NCBI RefSeq assembly: GCF_000611645.1
Contig: NW_014013012.1
Location: 1 to 22,999 of the forward strand
Length of the DNA: 22,999 nucleotides
Origin: Monoraphidium neglectum
Lineage: Eukaryota; Chlorophyta; Chlorophyceae; Sphaeropleales; Selenastraceae
Reading direction: 5' to 3'
Shown here: in pieces, positions 12,065-22,660 of the stretch
Layout of the letters: the number at the start of each line of letters is the position of its first letter
Position numbering within the stretch: the first letter of the stretch is position 1
Notes under the pieces: generated by a model
Told to the model about the DNA's origin: nothing
Database searches by the model: none
Seen by the model: only the letters and a program-made list of their open reading frames with translations
Position numbers and translations under genes: made by a program

Positions 12065-12138
12065 GCCGCTGGCTGCAATGGTGGTGGTGCTGGTGCGGCG
12101 GTGGTGCTGCTTCCGCTGGTACAATGGTGCTCTGCCAA
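8777..12138 (-). CDS. GalT/HIT-superfamily nucleotidyl transferase-like protein (HGHAQ active-site motif)
   Basis: Exons on the minus strand: 12138-11830, 11599-11558, 11253-11066, 10571-9904, 9517-9392 and 9153-8777, 1710 nt (569 aa). The N-terminus carries a poly-Ala run. Conserved-looking blocks: CDFCAWDALTARD (from about 149), TGSNLFKYAEPSHGVVLFRRHDP (split by an intron), WNCLPRAGASQYHGHAQ with the His pair near 280-282, APRKDCELVVVGSHLG, and near the end VARLVSRG and GGLEVFGGASIGHTDPYRVA. HxHxQ after an AGAS segment is the signature of the galactose-1-phosphate uridylyltransferase/Ap4A phosphorylase branch, where the second His carries the nucleotidyl intermediate. The substrate is unknown. 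Poly-Gln (after residue ~225) and Gly/Ser-rich linkers are inserted between blocks. The acceptor of exon 3 is uncertain: CAG at 11254-11256 keeps phase, while a better-looking CAG 16-18 nt upstream does not. No transit peptide is evident. Confidence 0.8.
9543..9600. repeat. TG/CA microsatellite in an intron of the GalT-like gene
   Basis: TG runs interrupted by CA or TA, including two near-identical copies of a block starting CATGTGTGTG. It lies just upstream of the acceptor at 9518 on the transcribed minus strand, so the pre-mRNA reads CA repeats there. Confidence 0.9.
10391..10435 (-). repeat. CTG/CAG tract coding for poly-Gln in the GalT-like protein
   Basis: On plus, three CTG, one CTT and eleven CTG; on the coding minus strand this is Q11-K-Q3, just after the FFRRHDP-type block. 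It is a low-complexity insertion between conserved segments. Confidence 0.9.
10682..10795. repeat. Long TG/CA microsatellite in an intron of the GalT-like gene
   Basis: About 114 bp of nearly pure alternating TG with scattered C, A and T interruptions, inside the intron between 10572 and 11065. It could adopt Z-DNA. Confidence 0.9.
12015..12062 (-). repeat. (CTG)16 tract, read as poly-Ala in the GalT-like protein
   Basis: Sixteen CTG on plus. The coding frame on minus reads GCA, giving an Ala run near residues 25-43. The same triplet repeat encodes Gln elsewhere in this gene, so frame choice differs between tracts. Confidence 0.9.
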
Positions 12139-12478
12139 TGGCGCTGCTTCAAGGTCGGATCAGAAGCGGGCGCTTCGCACGTGGGATTGGAGCGGTGCAG
12201 TGCTGGTGCAGTGCTGCCCTCAGTGACTCGCGCTGCCGCCTAACACCTGGCGCTGCAGCCTCTTCGGTTTACAACCACTTGTGTAAGGGCCTACTTTAAG
12301 CAAAAGTCTGGCCGGGAGCTACCGCATACCTTACAGGCAGGTAACTACGTGATCACCAATGGTGCGCTGCGCTATGCCCATGACACTGCCTGGATGTTTG
12401 ATAGTTCGAGCAATCAATTTGATCCAGTATCACACTTTGCTCATCGAGCATCCTACATTCGAATTTACATCCCGGCAC
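12139..12478. promoter_or_regulatory. Divergent intergenic region between the GalT-like gene and NCA1
   Basis: The two start codons (12136-12138 minus, 12479 plus) are only 340 bp apart and point outward, so both promoters and leaders fit here. No repeat, tRNA or convincing TATA box is visible. The NCA1-proximal 130 bp are noticeably AT-richer than the surroundings. Confidence 0.55.
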
Positions 12479-13228
12479 ATGGCGTGCCCATTTTCAGGGG
12501 CCGCCGCGGCTCCGAGTGGTGATGCGAAAGTGGCGTCCGGATGCCCTTTCGCACGCCTGTGGCAGTCGAAAGACCAGGCGCCCCAAGTGCCGACCTCGGC
12601 GCCCGACGCCGCAACTGCGCCGTCCGCCGCCGCTGCGTCAGCATCCGCCCCGGCCGCCAATGCGTCGACGCCGGCCCCTGCGACCTGCCCTTTCGGGTTT
12701 GGGAGCTCCAAATCAGGGCCAAAGTTGAGCGAGCTGCATTGCGTCCTCTGCAGCAGCCTGGCGCACGACGCCGTCGCCGCGCAGCCCTGCAAGCATGCGT
12801 TCTGCGCGGCCTGCATCCGCGGCGCGCGCGACTGCCCCCTCTGCGGTCGCGACATCGACGGCCTCGCGCCCGCCCCCGATATTCAAGGTGCGTGCCGCCG
12901 TGGCCATGCACCCAAGGAGATCCCGGCTCGATTGGCCCCCTCTGGACTTGTGCTGCTTGACCGCATGCATGGGCGTCGCACGTTCCCCACCCGGCGCGGG
13001 CTGGGCGCGCGCCCCGCGCGGGCGTGGCGCGCGGCGTCCATCATCCCAGTGCGCATGTGCGGCTATGAGCCAATGCTGAGACAGGGAAAGTTCAAGCAAG
13101 ATACCCTGCGAATGACCTGCGCACACCCCAAGCCCCATCTCAAACACCATTCTACCCATTCACGCGCAGCCATGGTTGATGCATTCCTCGAAGGCCCCGC
13201 CCGCACCAGCAGCAACGGCGGCGGCGGC

Positions 13229-13276
<48 letters not shown>

Positions 13277-14688
13277 AGCGGCGACGGCAGCGGCGACGAC
13301 GGCGTTGGGGCCGTGCCCAGCGCGGCTGGCGACGCCGGGCCGTCCTCTGTCTTCCTCGCGCACGGGCTGCGCAGCATGCTGGGTGAGGCCTGGGGTGAAT
13401 TGTGAATGGGAGGGAGCTCGGCGCCGGAGGCGCCTTTGATGCGCGCTAGTATGAGGGTCTGCGTCGGGCCGTGGCTGCAGACGCCCTCGCCTGGTGCTTT
13501 GCCGAGGGTGCGCTGGCTATCTCATCCGCATGTCGCAGGCGGCAACACCGACGCCGCGCTCTACCGCCTGGGCCGCTGCCGCGACCTGCTGCTGGAGGAG
13601 CAGCGGCGGCAGGAAAGCCCGGGCCGCGCCGACGCGAATGGCGAAGCAGGCGGAGTGGCCGCCGCCGCCGCCGCGCGTGCGGCCGCCTGTCGCTTGGGGG
13701 CGGTCTGCGGCTCCCTGGGCGACTGCTGGCGGCGGCGCGGCGACCTGGCGGCTGCGGGGGAGGAGCTGCGTGCGAGCGCGGACCACTTGCGGCCGCACGC
13801 GGCGACAGATGCAGAGGCAGCGCACGCGCTGAGCGTGACATTGTCCAAGCTTGGGGACCTGCAGTACTACGTGGTGCAGCAGCAGCAGCAACAGCAGACG
13901 CAGCAGCCACAGCAGCAGCAGCGGCAGGGCGCGGAGCAAGTGCAGGAGCACGGGCAGGAGCAGGGGCAGCAGCAGCAACCCACCGCAGGCGTGGCGCCGG
14001 TTGGCGCGGCTGCCGACGCCCTGCCGTTCTACGAGGAGGCCCTGGCGCTGCGCCGCGCGCTGTGCGGCCCTCTGAACGGCGGGCGCGCCGGGCCCGCGGC
14101 GGTGCTGGACCTGGTGTCGGCGCTGGCCAAGGTGGCTGATGCACAAGAGGTGAGATGATTGTGCATGCGAACGCGCTTGTGTGTGTGTGTGGGGGGGGGG
14201 GTGTGTGGGCTGGAGGGGGGTGTGGGTGTGTGGGCTGGAGGGGGATGTGGGTGTGGGTGTGTTGTGACTGGGGTTGCGCGGCCTGAGTGGGACTGGAGAC
14301 TGGGAGCTGAACGCAGGGGCTCGAGGTGATTTGGCACCCGAATTCTCCCGCGCTGTCAATGTGGTGATGCCGCTTGGCCCCTAGCCCGCTTCGGTTGGGC
14401 GCTGCACGTCCCGAGTGTCAGTGTGCTCATCGGCTGCGGTGCAGCTGGACGGGCGCAGAGTCTGTGCAGCACGGTCGCCTTTCGTGCCCCCTCCACCACG
14501 CTGCAAGCACCTGGCTGCGCCCTGCATGTCGCGCGCAGGCCGTGGGCGACGCCCCCGCAGCGCTGCAGCACTGGCGCCAGGCAGCAGAGGAGCTGCGGCT
14601 TGTGCCTGGCGGCGCGCTGGAGGGGCCCCTGGCGGCCAAGATGGAGACGCTCCAGAAGATGCTTGCACTACGTGGGCACATCGCATAG
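12479..14688 (+). CDS. NCA1: NCA1-like catalase chaperone (RING finger plus TPR)
   Basis: Exons 12479-12887, 13170-13382, 13539-14149 and 14539-14688 encode 460 aa. Three Cys-Pro-Phe motifs (C3, C22, C70) precede a C3HC4 RING: C88, C91, C104, H106, C109, C112, C119, C122, ending CPLCGRDID. After the intron come MVDAFLEGPAR, a ~20-residue poly-Gly run, and a TPR-like region: LGAVCGSLGDCWRRRGDLA, HALSVTLSKLGDLQYY, LPFYEEALALRRAL, VLDLVSALAKVADAQ and GDAPAALQHWRQAAEELR. This order, including the CPF repeats before the RING, matches plant NCA1 (NO CATALASE ACTIVITY 1), which binds and holds catalase in its active form. A poly-Gln/Glu insertion (about 320-360) splits one TPR between its helices; plant proteins lack it as far as I recall. 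It is probably cytosolic. The start is the ATG giving MACPF; an upstream in-frame extension has no family support. Divergent from the GalT-like gene. Confidence 0.9.
13217..13276 (+). repeat. GGC repeat coding for poly-Gly in NCA1
   Basis: About 20 consecutive Gly codons, all GGC except one GGT, followed by a Gly/Ser/Asp linker. It sits between the RING segment and the TPR region as a flexible spacer. Confidence 0.95.
13876..13924 (+). repeat. Interrupted CAG repeat coding for Gln-rich insertion in NCA1 TPR region
   Basis: CAG triplets broken by CAA, ACG and CCA, encoding a Gln-rich insertion between two TPR helices. Further CAG-rich sequence continues to about 13980. Confidence 0.85.
14179..14270 (+). 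repeat. G-rich TG repeat and short minisatellite in the last NCA1 intron
   Basis: A TG run leads into 11 consecutive G (14191-14201). Two copies of a 19-bp unit containing GGGCTGGAGGGGG follow, at 14201-14219 and 14226-14244. At least six G-runs of three or more lie within 70 nt of the sense strand, so G-quadruplex formation is likely. Confidence 0.85.
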
Positions 14689-15155
14689 GGTTCTTGCGGG
14701 TTGCACGAGGGGCGCGCAGCGCCGGGCATCATCACACTCCGTATGAATTGACCCGAGAGTTGACTGTTTCCCGTGATACCGTATGGCCAGGCACTCCTTG
14801 GCTGCCCTTGGTGCATGGGATCCTCTAAACGTGTGTGACACCTTGCCTCAATGCATTTGCTGTATACCCGTCGTGTGGAGCTGGCCGTGGGGACCACCAT
14901 ACTGTACCGTCGACGCAGTGCCCCCGGAATGGTGGTGGTCGCTGTTGTTGCCTTCATGGAGGGCGCCCCTCACCCGGCGCGATGTGCACATGAGGTTCCC
15001 GCTGAGATCTTATATTCACCTCGCCCGTCTTGTAAAGCCCCTTCACTGCCTCGTAAAGAATTCGTTCACCGTTCGGCACGCGCGTAGATCGCTCCCTGTG
15101 CATCGGTTTGTGAGCACACGTGCTAGAAACTAGTTCTCAACAACATCTCGGCGAG
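14689..15155. other. NCA1 3' UTR and promoter region of the plastid-protein gene
   Basis: Contains the NCA1 3' UTR, a TGTAA signal at 15031-15035 and, after it, roughly 110 bp before the next ATG. An AT-rich TCTTATATTC at 15006-15015 lies before the signal. No ORF with gene-like composition or RNA gene is visible. Confidence 0.5.
15031..15035 (+). terminator. TGTAA polyadenylation signal, NCA1
   Basis: TGTAA about 343 nt after the NCA1 stop codon (14686-14688) and 121 nt before the next start codon, which fits two tightly packed co-oriented genes. Confidence 0.55.
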
Positions 15156-17049
15156 ATGAGGCCCCTGGCGCTGCCGCAGAGACAAGCTGCTGGCGCTTGT
15201 TGCAGAACGGGTGCGGCAGGGCGCTTGCATGCGCGCCAAAGGGCCTCAACCGCGAGGCTCCGGGTGGTTGCAGCAGCTTCAAACGATGAGGTGAGGGGAG
15301 GGCCGCTGGCGTGCGCCATGGCGCCAGGCTGCAGCATCAGCGTCACACTGTGCGATGCAACGCTGTCATCTCTCCACCATGACGTTTCGAGGCTGGGCAG
15401 TGCGGCATACGCATATGTTGCGGTCACATAGCTAAGGACCTGGCGACGGCACGCCTGCCTGGGCGTCGTCCCCCGCCCGCGCCCGCTGTGGCGTCGCAAC
15501 CGGTCAACAGGGCAAAAGACGCCATGGCTCGCGCCACTTCTCCTCCCCTACGCAGGGCCGCAGCACTGTACCGGACACCCTCCCCATAGTGGCGCTGGGC
15601 GGAGACACGTACATACTGCGCTCTTTCGGTGAGCACCGCTCGACCGCACAGAACACAGAGGCGTTTTTGCGTCCCGGCCCGCACCACCTCAATCGGAGCG
15701 GCGGCATGGCTGCAGCGCCGTCGTCGCGGACCCTCGCTCTGCGCCCTGCTTGCCTGTGCCCCACGCCCCTTCATGTCACGCCCACCCTTCTGCCAGTGCG
15801 ACCGGCGGATCATGCTTCGCCGCGATTTGACCTGGACCTGGAGGGGGCGCTGGCGGTGCAGCTGCAGGTGGGTGTGCCCAGGGGACAGCCCAGCCACAAG
15901 AGGAGCCAACGCGCAGAGGCCAGGCGCAGAGAGTCGCGTGGATTTTTGCGCCTGGGCTGCTGGGCGCGCGTGCGGGGCTGCATCCAGTCTGCCAGAACCC
16001 CGGGCGCATGCCGGGCCGCATCTTCCTGCCTGCCGGCGGTGCTCCTTCATGCCGCAACCTTCGCTGTTGCGACTGCGCGGCTTGTCCCCCCTCTCCCCAA
16101 CCTCCAGGCCCTGCAGTCCAACAACAAGCCGTACCCAGACCATGGGGTCGAGGTGGGCCGCCTGGGGGCTCGCCTGCCGTTGCCGCGTGCCAGCCCAGCC
16201 TGGGCTCCCATGCTGCCGCTCCCAGCCCCAACCGGGCATCAAACACACGCTATCACACGCAACAACGCCAGGTCATGTACCGATTCGCCGCGTTTGATCC
16301 TTTCGAGCGATCTAAGTACTTTGGCCGCAGGTGAGTGTCCCACAAGGCGCTGTGCGCGCCGTCGTCTTGTTGCCTCGCCGCAGTTGCTACCAAACTCGGC
16401 GGCTGCAGCGAGGCGCTCAATGACGAGCGTCAGCTGCCCCCCTCGTCCCTTGTGCTCCGCCCCTGATCCGTCCCCTCTCCCCTCTGCCCACGCTCCCCCT
16501 CAGCTTTGACCTGGGGCAGTTTGAGCGGTTCCGCCGCGTGTTCCACACGCCGGCGTACCGCGCGCTGCTGAACCACGACAGCTGCGAGGTGGTGTCGCGC
16601 TTCCGCATGGGGGAGAGCAAGTGCGCGGTGCGGGTGCGGGCGCGGCACGACTCGCCGCTGGAGGAGAGCACGTACACCATCACGCTCTTCCAGGTGCACC
16701 TGTGTGCCTGATGTGTGTGTATGTGCCCGCATGCAAAACGCACGTGTATGCGTGTGTATGTATGTGGGTGTGTGTTCAGGGGGATTTGGGTGAATTGATT
16801 GTGCCATTCTTGCATCGATCGCAATGGAGGCTGGTGCATCTGATGCCTTGCGCACGCTGCAAAGATGGCGGGTCTGGAGGGCTCGTGCGCCTTGGGGCAC
16901 GCCTCGCAATCGCCCCTAAAAGCGCGCATCCCCACCGCTCGTCACTGTGCCACCCTCAGAGGCAGGGCGGCCCGTACGATGGCTACTGGGTGACAGAGTC
17001 CGTCATCTGCGACTCTGCGGACTGGAACACCATCATCACCAGCTGGTGA
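15156..17049 (+). CDS. Conserved plastid-targeted protein of unknown function
   Basis: Exons 15156-15290, 15556-15628, 15797-15867, 16108-16152, 16272-16330, 16504-16693 and 16960-17049 total 663 nt (220 aa), all phases consistent. Exon 1 is a typical algal chloroplast transit peptide: Arg/Ala/Gln-rich, almost no acidic residues, ending RLRVVAAASNDE. The mature part has the blocks ALQSNNKPYPDHGVEVMYRF, FDPFERSKYFG, FDLGQFERFRRVFHTPAYR, FRMGESKCAVRVRAR and YDGYWVTESVICD. I recognise this block order from land-plant chloroplast proteins of unknown function (some annotated as seed maturation-like). The fold looks like a small alpha+beta, NTF2-like domain, but that is a guess. No catalytic motif, cofactor site or membrane segment is visible. 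I cannot name its role. Confidence 0.85.
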
Positions 17050-18165
17050 TGTCACCATGTGACGCTCACAGGGCATGGTGTCGGCTGGGTACTGATTTAC
17101 GTGCCGCCTAACTTCGCGCGCTGCTAGGCGCCAGTGCCCCCCACCCGAGAGCGCCACTGAGAGGGGTGTGTCTCGGCCACGATGGCATATTGCCGTGTGC
17201 ACGGCTAGATGTGCCCCCAGTGCCTTGCAACGCACTCATCAATCGGCCGTGCGACCACCAACGCGCGGCGCGGTCAAGACGTGCAGAGGCGATCGCCTCT
17301 TGGCCCCCCGCCCCCCAATTCGGTTCTGTATGTCCCTTCTCTTTGCTTTCCGGGCCCGTGCCCTTTGCACTGCGCGCGACCGGTCCCTGGAAGCCGTGAG
17401 GCCACCATTTTCCCTGCCTCACGGCTCTCCTCCCCCGCATTTTACGAGCGGCTGTGCACCGCAGGGGGTGATCATGGACCCTTTATAGAATCAGAATCAG
17501 CTCAGTAGCTGGTCGCTGCTGGCTCACGCCTGCAGCCCCTTCTTTGCGCCTGCCTCCCCGCGGCCGCAGCCCACGCGCCCTGTTGCAACCCACACAGGCT
17601 GGCTGCAGCCGGCCCTGCGCGCAAGCACGCGCAGAGGCTCGCTCTCTGTTGTACCACTCCTCCCCTGTTGTTTCTTTGGTTCGATGCTTTCGCGCGTTCC
17701 CGTCTGCGCTCAGCAAACCCGCCTGCCACCACACCCCGGGCATCATGAACCCGCCGCCACGTGCGCGCATCTGGCCCGCCGGCAATCCCTGTACAACAAC
17801 GCAGCGCTGACTGTACCACTGCATGGCAGCAGCCACAGCGCCGAAACCCGCCTTGAGTAGCCAGTATGCATGGCGCGGACACGGCCATGTGACGTCACTG
17901 CGTGCGGGCGCATACGCCGCCCTCGGCGCGCGCGATGCGCACGCGCGTTTTGCGAAGTGGGGACATGCGCAACGTGTAATGCCGTGTCCCAAGTGGCAGC
18001 CCTTACTTGGTGGATGATGTTCGAGTTTCGCTGCATGACGAGTTCTGCAGGCAGCGCGGCGGGTGGCGCCTGCTGGTGGTGCAAATGTAACAGCCAGTGT
18101 GCTTGCCCAACCCTGCCACAGCGATTTGTCATATGTTACCTTCACTGCTTGTCCGGTAGCTCAGG
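17050..18165. other. Long intergenic/UTR stretch upstream of NDUFS8
   Basis: These 1116 bp hold the 3' UTR of the plastid-protein gene and the promoter/leader of NDUFS8. TGTAA occurs at 17975-17979 and 18086-18090, both unusually far (over 900 nt) from the upstream stop and close to the next start, so neither is a confident poly(A) signal. A palindromic TGACGTCA lies at 17890-17897. ORFs here have scattered, non-family-like composition, and I see no RNA gene. Confidence 0.45.
17890..17897. promoter_or_regulatory. TGACGTCA, bZIP/CRE-type palindrome
   Basis: A perfect 8-bp CRE/bZIP core about 270 bp upstream of the NDUFS8 ATG, within an almost symmetrical GTGACGTCAC. It is a plausible binding site, but a match this short can occur by chance. 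Confidence 0.4.
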
Positions 18166-20655
<2,490 letters not shown>

Positions 20656-21211
20656 GTCAGCAGGGCAGCCCTCAAGCGCCCACCAATGCCGCACGCCCTT
20701 CGCGTCGCGTGGCATCACTCGGATGCATGCCTGATCATGCATCCCATCCATGCCGCATCGGCGGCCACCTGCCGGCCTGCCACCAGCTTGACGTCTCGGC
20801 CATTGTCTCGACTGTCGTGTGTTGATCACCTTTCTGATGGTAAATTTGCATGTTTCTGAGACAAGGCAGACAATTTTTGTGCCCGTGATATCTGCTGAAT
20901 AGCGTACCAGCAGCCAAGAATCTGCAAGCAGCAGCCGCAGCTGCGCCAGCAGCAGCTTGCTACTGCTGCTGCTTGTGCTAGTGACAGAGGAGTGAGTCAG
21001 TGATGGTGCTAAACGCCATCCATCGTGGTGTCGTTGTACATTCGTTCAAACATGAACCTGAAATACTGTCCACGTCGTCCATCCCGCAACCCGAAAGTGT
21101 CTTGGATCGCATTATCCGCAGCATAAGCGCCTGTTCTGCCCTTCTGGCACGTGTTAGCCAAGTGAACTTGATCCAGCGCGTACAGGAGCTCTGTGTCCGG
21201 ACGCAGCGATC
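20656..21211. other. Intergenic region between NDUFS8 and TXNDC9
   Basis: These 556 bp include the NDUFS8 3' UTR and the TXNDC9 promoter/leader. No exact TGTAA lies here, so the NDUFS8 poly(A) signal is a variant or unrecognised. A CAG/CTG inverted repeat occupies 20925-20975. No other gene is visible. Confidence 0.5.
20925..20975. repeat. Inverted repeat able to form alternative hairpins
   Basis: CAAGCAGCAG (20925-20934) is the exact reverse complement of CTGCTGCTTG (20966-20975). Inside it CAGCAGCAG (20947-20955) pairs with CTGCTGCTG (20963-20971) across a 7-nt loop. The two stems share their 3' arm, so only one can form at a time. Confidence 0.7.
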
Positions 21212-22660
21212 ATGGCGCTGGTAGGTGATCTGCGCGCCAATCCCGTCCTTTGCCACAACACGACGCTGACGGACCCCATGTGCACCGCAGGACGCGAAGC
21301 AGCTGGGATCGGCTTTCAATCAGATTGCATATGGCGAGGTCATGAAGGCGGCGGTGCGGGATTACGCAAAGGTGCGCACGCCGCTGCGCCGCCTGCTGTA
21401 TGCCATCGGCCGGCGCAATGCCTGCGCCTCACTGCAAAATCAGCCTGCAGCGGATGTGTACGTTCCCGTTGCGCGGTCGCCAGGGCTGCGATGCGCGCGG
21501 CAAGCCTCCGCCCTACCGACAGAGCGCCACCGTCTGCTGCACGCTTGGCGGCCCCGCCCCGCCAGGAATTGGGGGAGCAGGAAAAGGCGCGGGACGAGGG
21601 GCCCCGAGCAGTGGACGTGGATGATCTGCTGGACGACCCTGGTGGGTTGGCGCGGCGCGAGCAGGATGTGTGCTGCACGCGCTGCCTGTGCTGTGGTTGC
21701 TGCAAACGCCATGGTGTCGTAAGCGTGTCCTGCGATCCCTGCTCGCGCTGCAGTTGCTGCGTGCGTGCTGCAGGTGCCATGTGCTCTTGATGTATTGCGT
21801 GTGTGTGCTGGTTCAGAAGAAAAGATGTAAGAGTGCGAGGCCATGCCTGCTCAGCGCGGTGGGCCGATGCGGTGGCAGTGGGGGGTCACTGCCCAGTCTT
21901 TGGCGACCTGTGATGGGAGAAGGCGCTCAGAGCGGAGGCAGTATTTTGGATGCGGGCGGCCGCAGCCGTGAGATGAGGGTCGAGCCCGCTGCTCGCCGTG
22001 TGCCTGGCCAAAAGCTCAGCAACACAACCGGGTCGGGCCGGTGCGTAAGGCAGGCGGCGGCAACGGCTCCGACACGCGGCGGTTAGCACCTGTGCTCGAC
22101 GCTCTGTCGCAGCTCTGCAGCTCTTCCCTGACTCAGATCGCCGTCGCTCCCCTGCCTCCTCAACTTCCAGAGCTGGAGAAGCTGCACTCGGACCGCATCG
22201 CCGCCATGAAGCAGGAGGCGGAGCGGAGGGCCGAGCTGGAGCGCAAGGGGCACGGAAGCTACGAGGAAGTCACGGAAGGGGACTTTTTGGAGGTGACTGG
22301 GCGAGGGTGGAGGCGAAGGGGTGTGATCCGGGACGCTCTGCATCGCGCCAGCAGCCGCCGTCACCGCGCGCGCGTGCCGAGGCAGCGGATGGGCTTGAGA
22401 GGAGGGCGGGGCAGCTGCCCTGCAGCTGGGAGCCAGGTCTGCAGCAACTCTGGCCCCTCGTTTTCGTGGGACAGCCCCTGTTTTAGGTCGAGTCGCCGAC
22501 GGGCGACCCACCCCATGCACCCCTCGCCCGTGTCGCATGGCCACCGTCATCCCCCACCCCAGGTGACGACCACGACGGAGAACGTGGTGGTGCACTTTTA
22601 CCACCGCGATTTTGAGCGCTGCAAGATTGTGGACAAGCACCTCGCACTGCTGGCCAAAAA
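21212..22660 (+). CDS. TXNDC9: TXNDC9/PLP3-like phosducin-thioredoxin protein, 5' part (3' end beyond the window)
   Basis: Exons 21212-21220, 21291-21371, 21566-21641, 22171-22292 and 22563-22660 keep phase; the last ends in phase 2 at a GTGAGC donor, and the next exon lies past the right edge. Visible blocks: helical N-terminus (DAKQLGSAFNQIAYGEVMKA), DDLLDDP-ELEKLHSDRIAAMKQEAE, ELERKGHGSYEEVTEGDFLE, then the start of the thioredoxin-like domain, TENVVVHFYHRDFERCKIVDKHL. This is the conserved core of TXNDC9/PLP3, a phosducin-like protein that modulates CCT chaperonin folding of tubulin and actin; plant PLP3 is required for microtubule assembly. These proteins lack the CxxC redox pair, and HFYHRDFERCK shows the same single Cys. 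The 9-nt first coding exon (Met-Ala-Leu) is the weakest part of the model; a different 5' exon is possible. Confidence 0.85.

Noticed and set aside
12359..12478. N-terminal extension of NCA1 from an upstream in-frame ATG at 12359
   Set aside because: The added ~40 residues are not low-complexity or family-like, and MACPF at 12479 matches the expected CPF-containing N-terminus.
17679..17685. GGTTCGA, resembling a tRNA B box
   Set aside because: The next bases do not fit the T-arm consensus, and no matching A box or cloverleaf surrounds it.
17975..18090. TGTAA at 17975 and 18086 as poly(A) signals of the plastid-protein gene
   Set aside because: They would imply a 3' UTR over 900 nt ending almost at the NDUFS8 start, so they are listed only as sequence occurrences.
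17483..18145. 220-aa minus-strand ORF in the stretch before NDUFS8
   Set aside because: Amino-acid composition is random-like (many Arg, Cys and Trp) with no motif, and overlapping ORFs in other frames are equally long.
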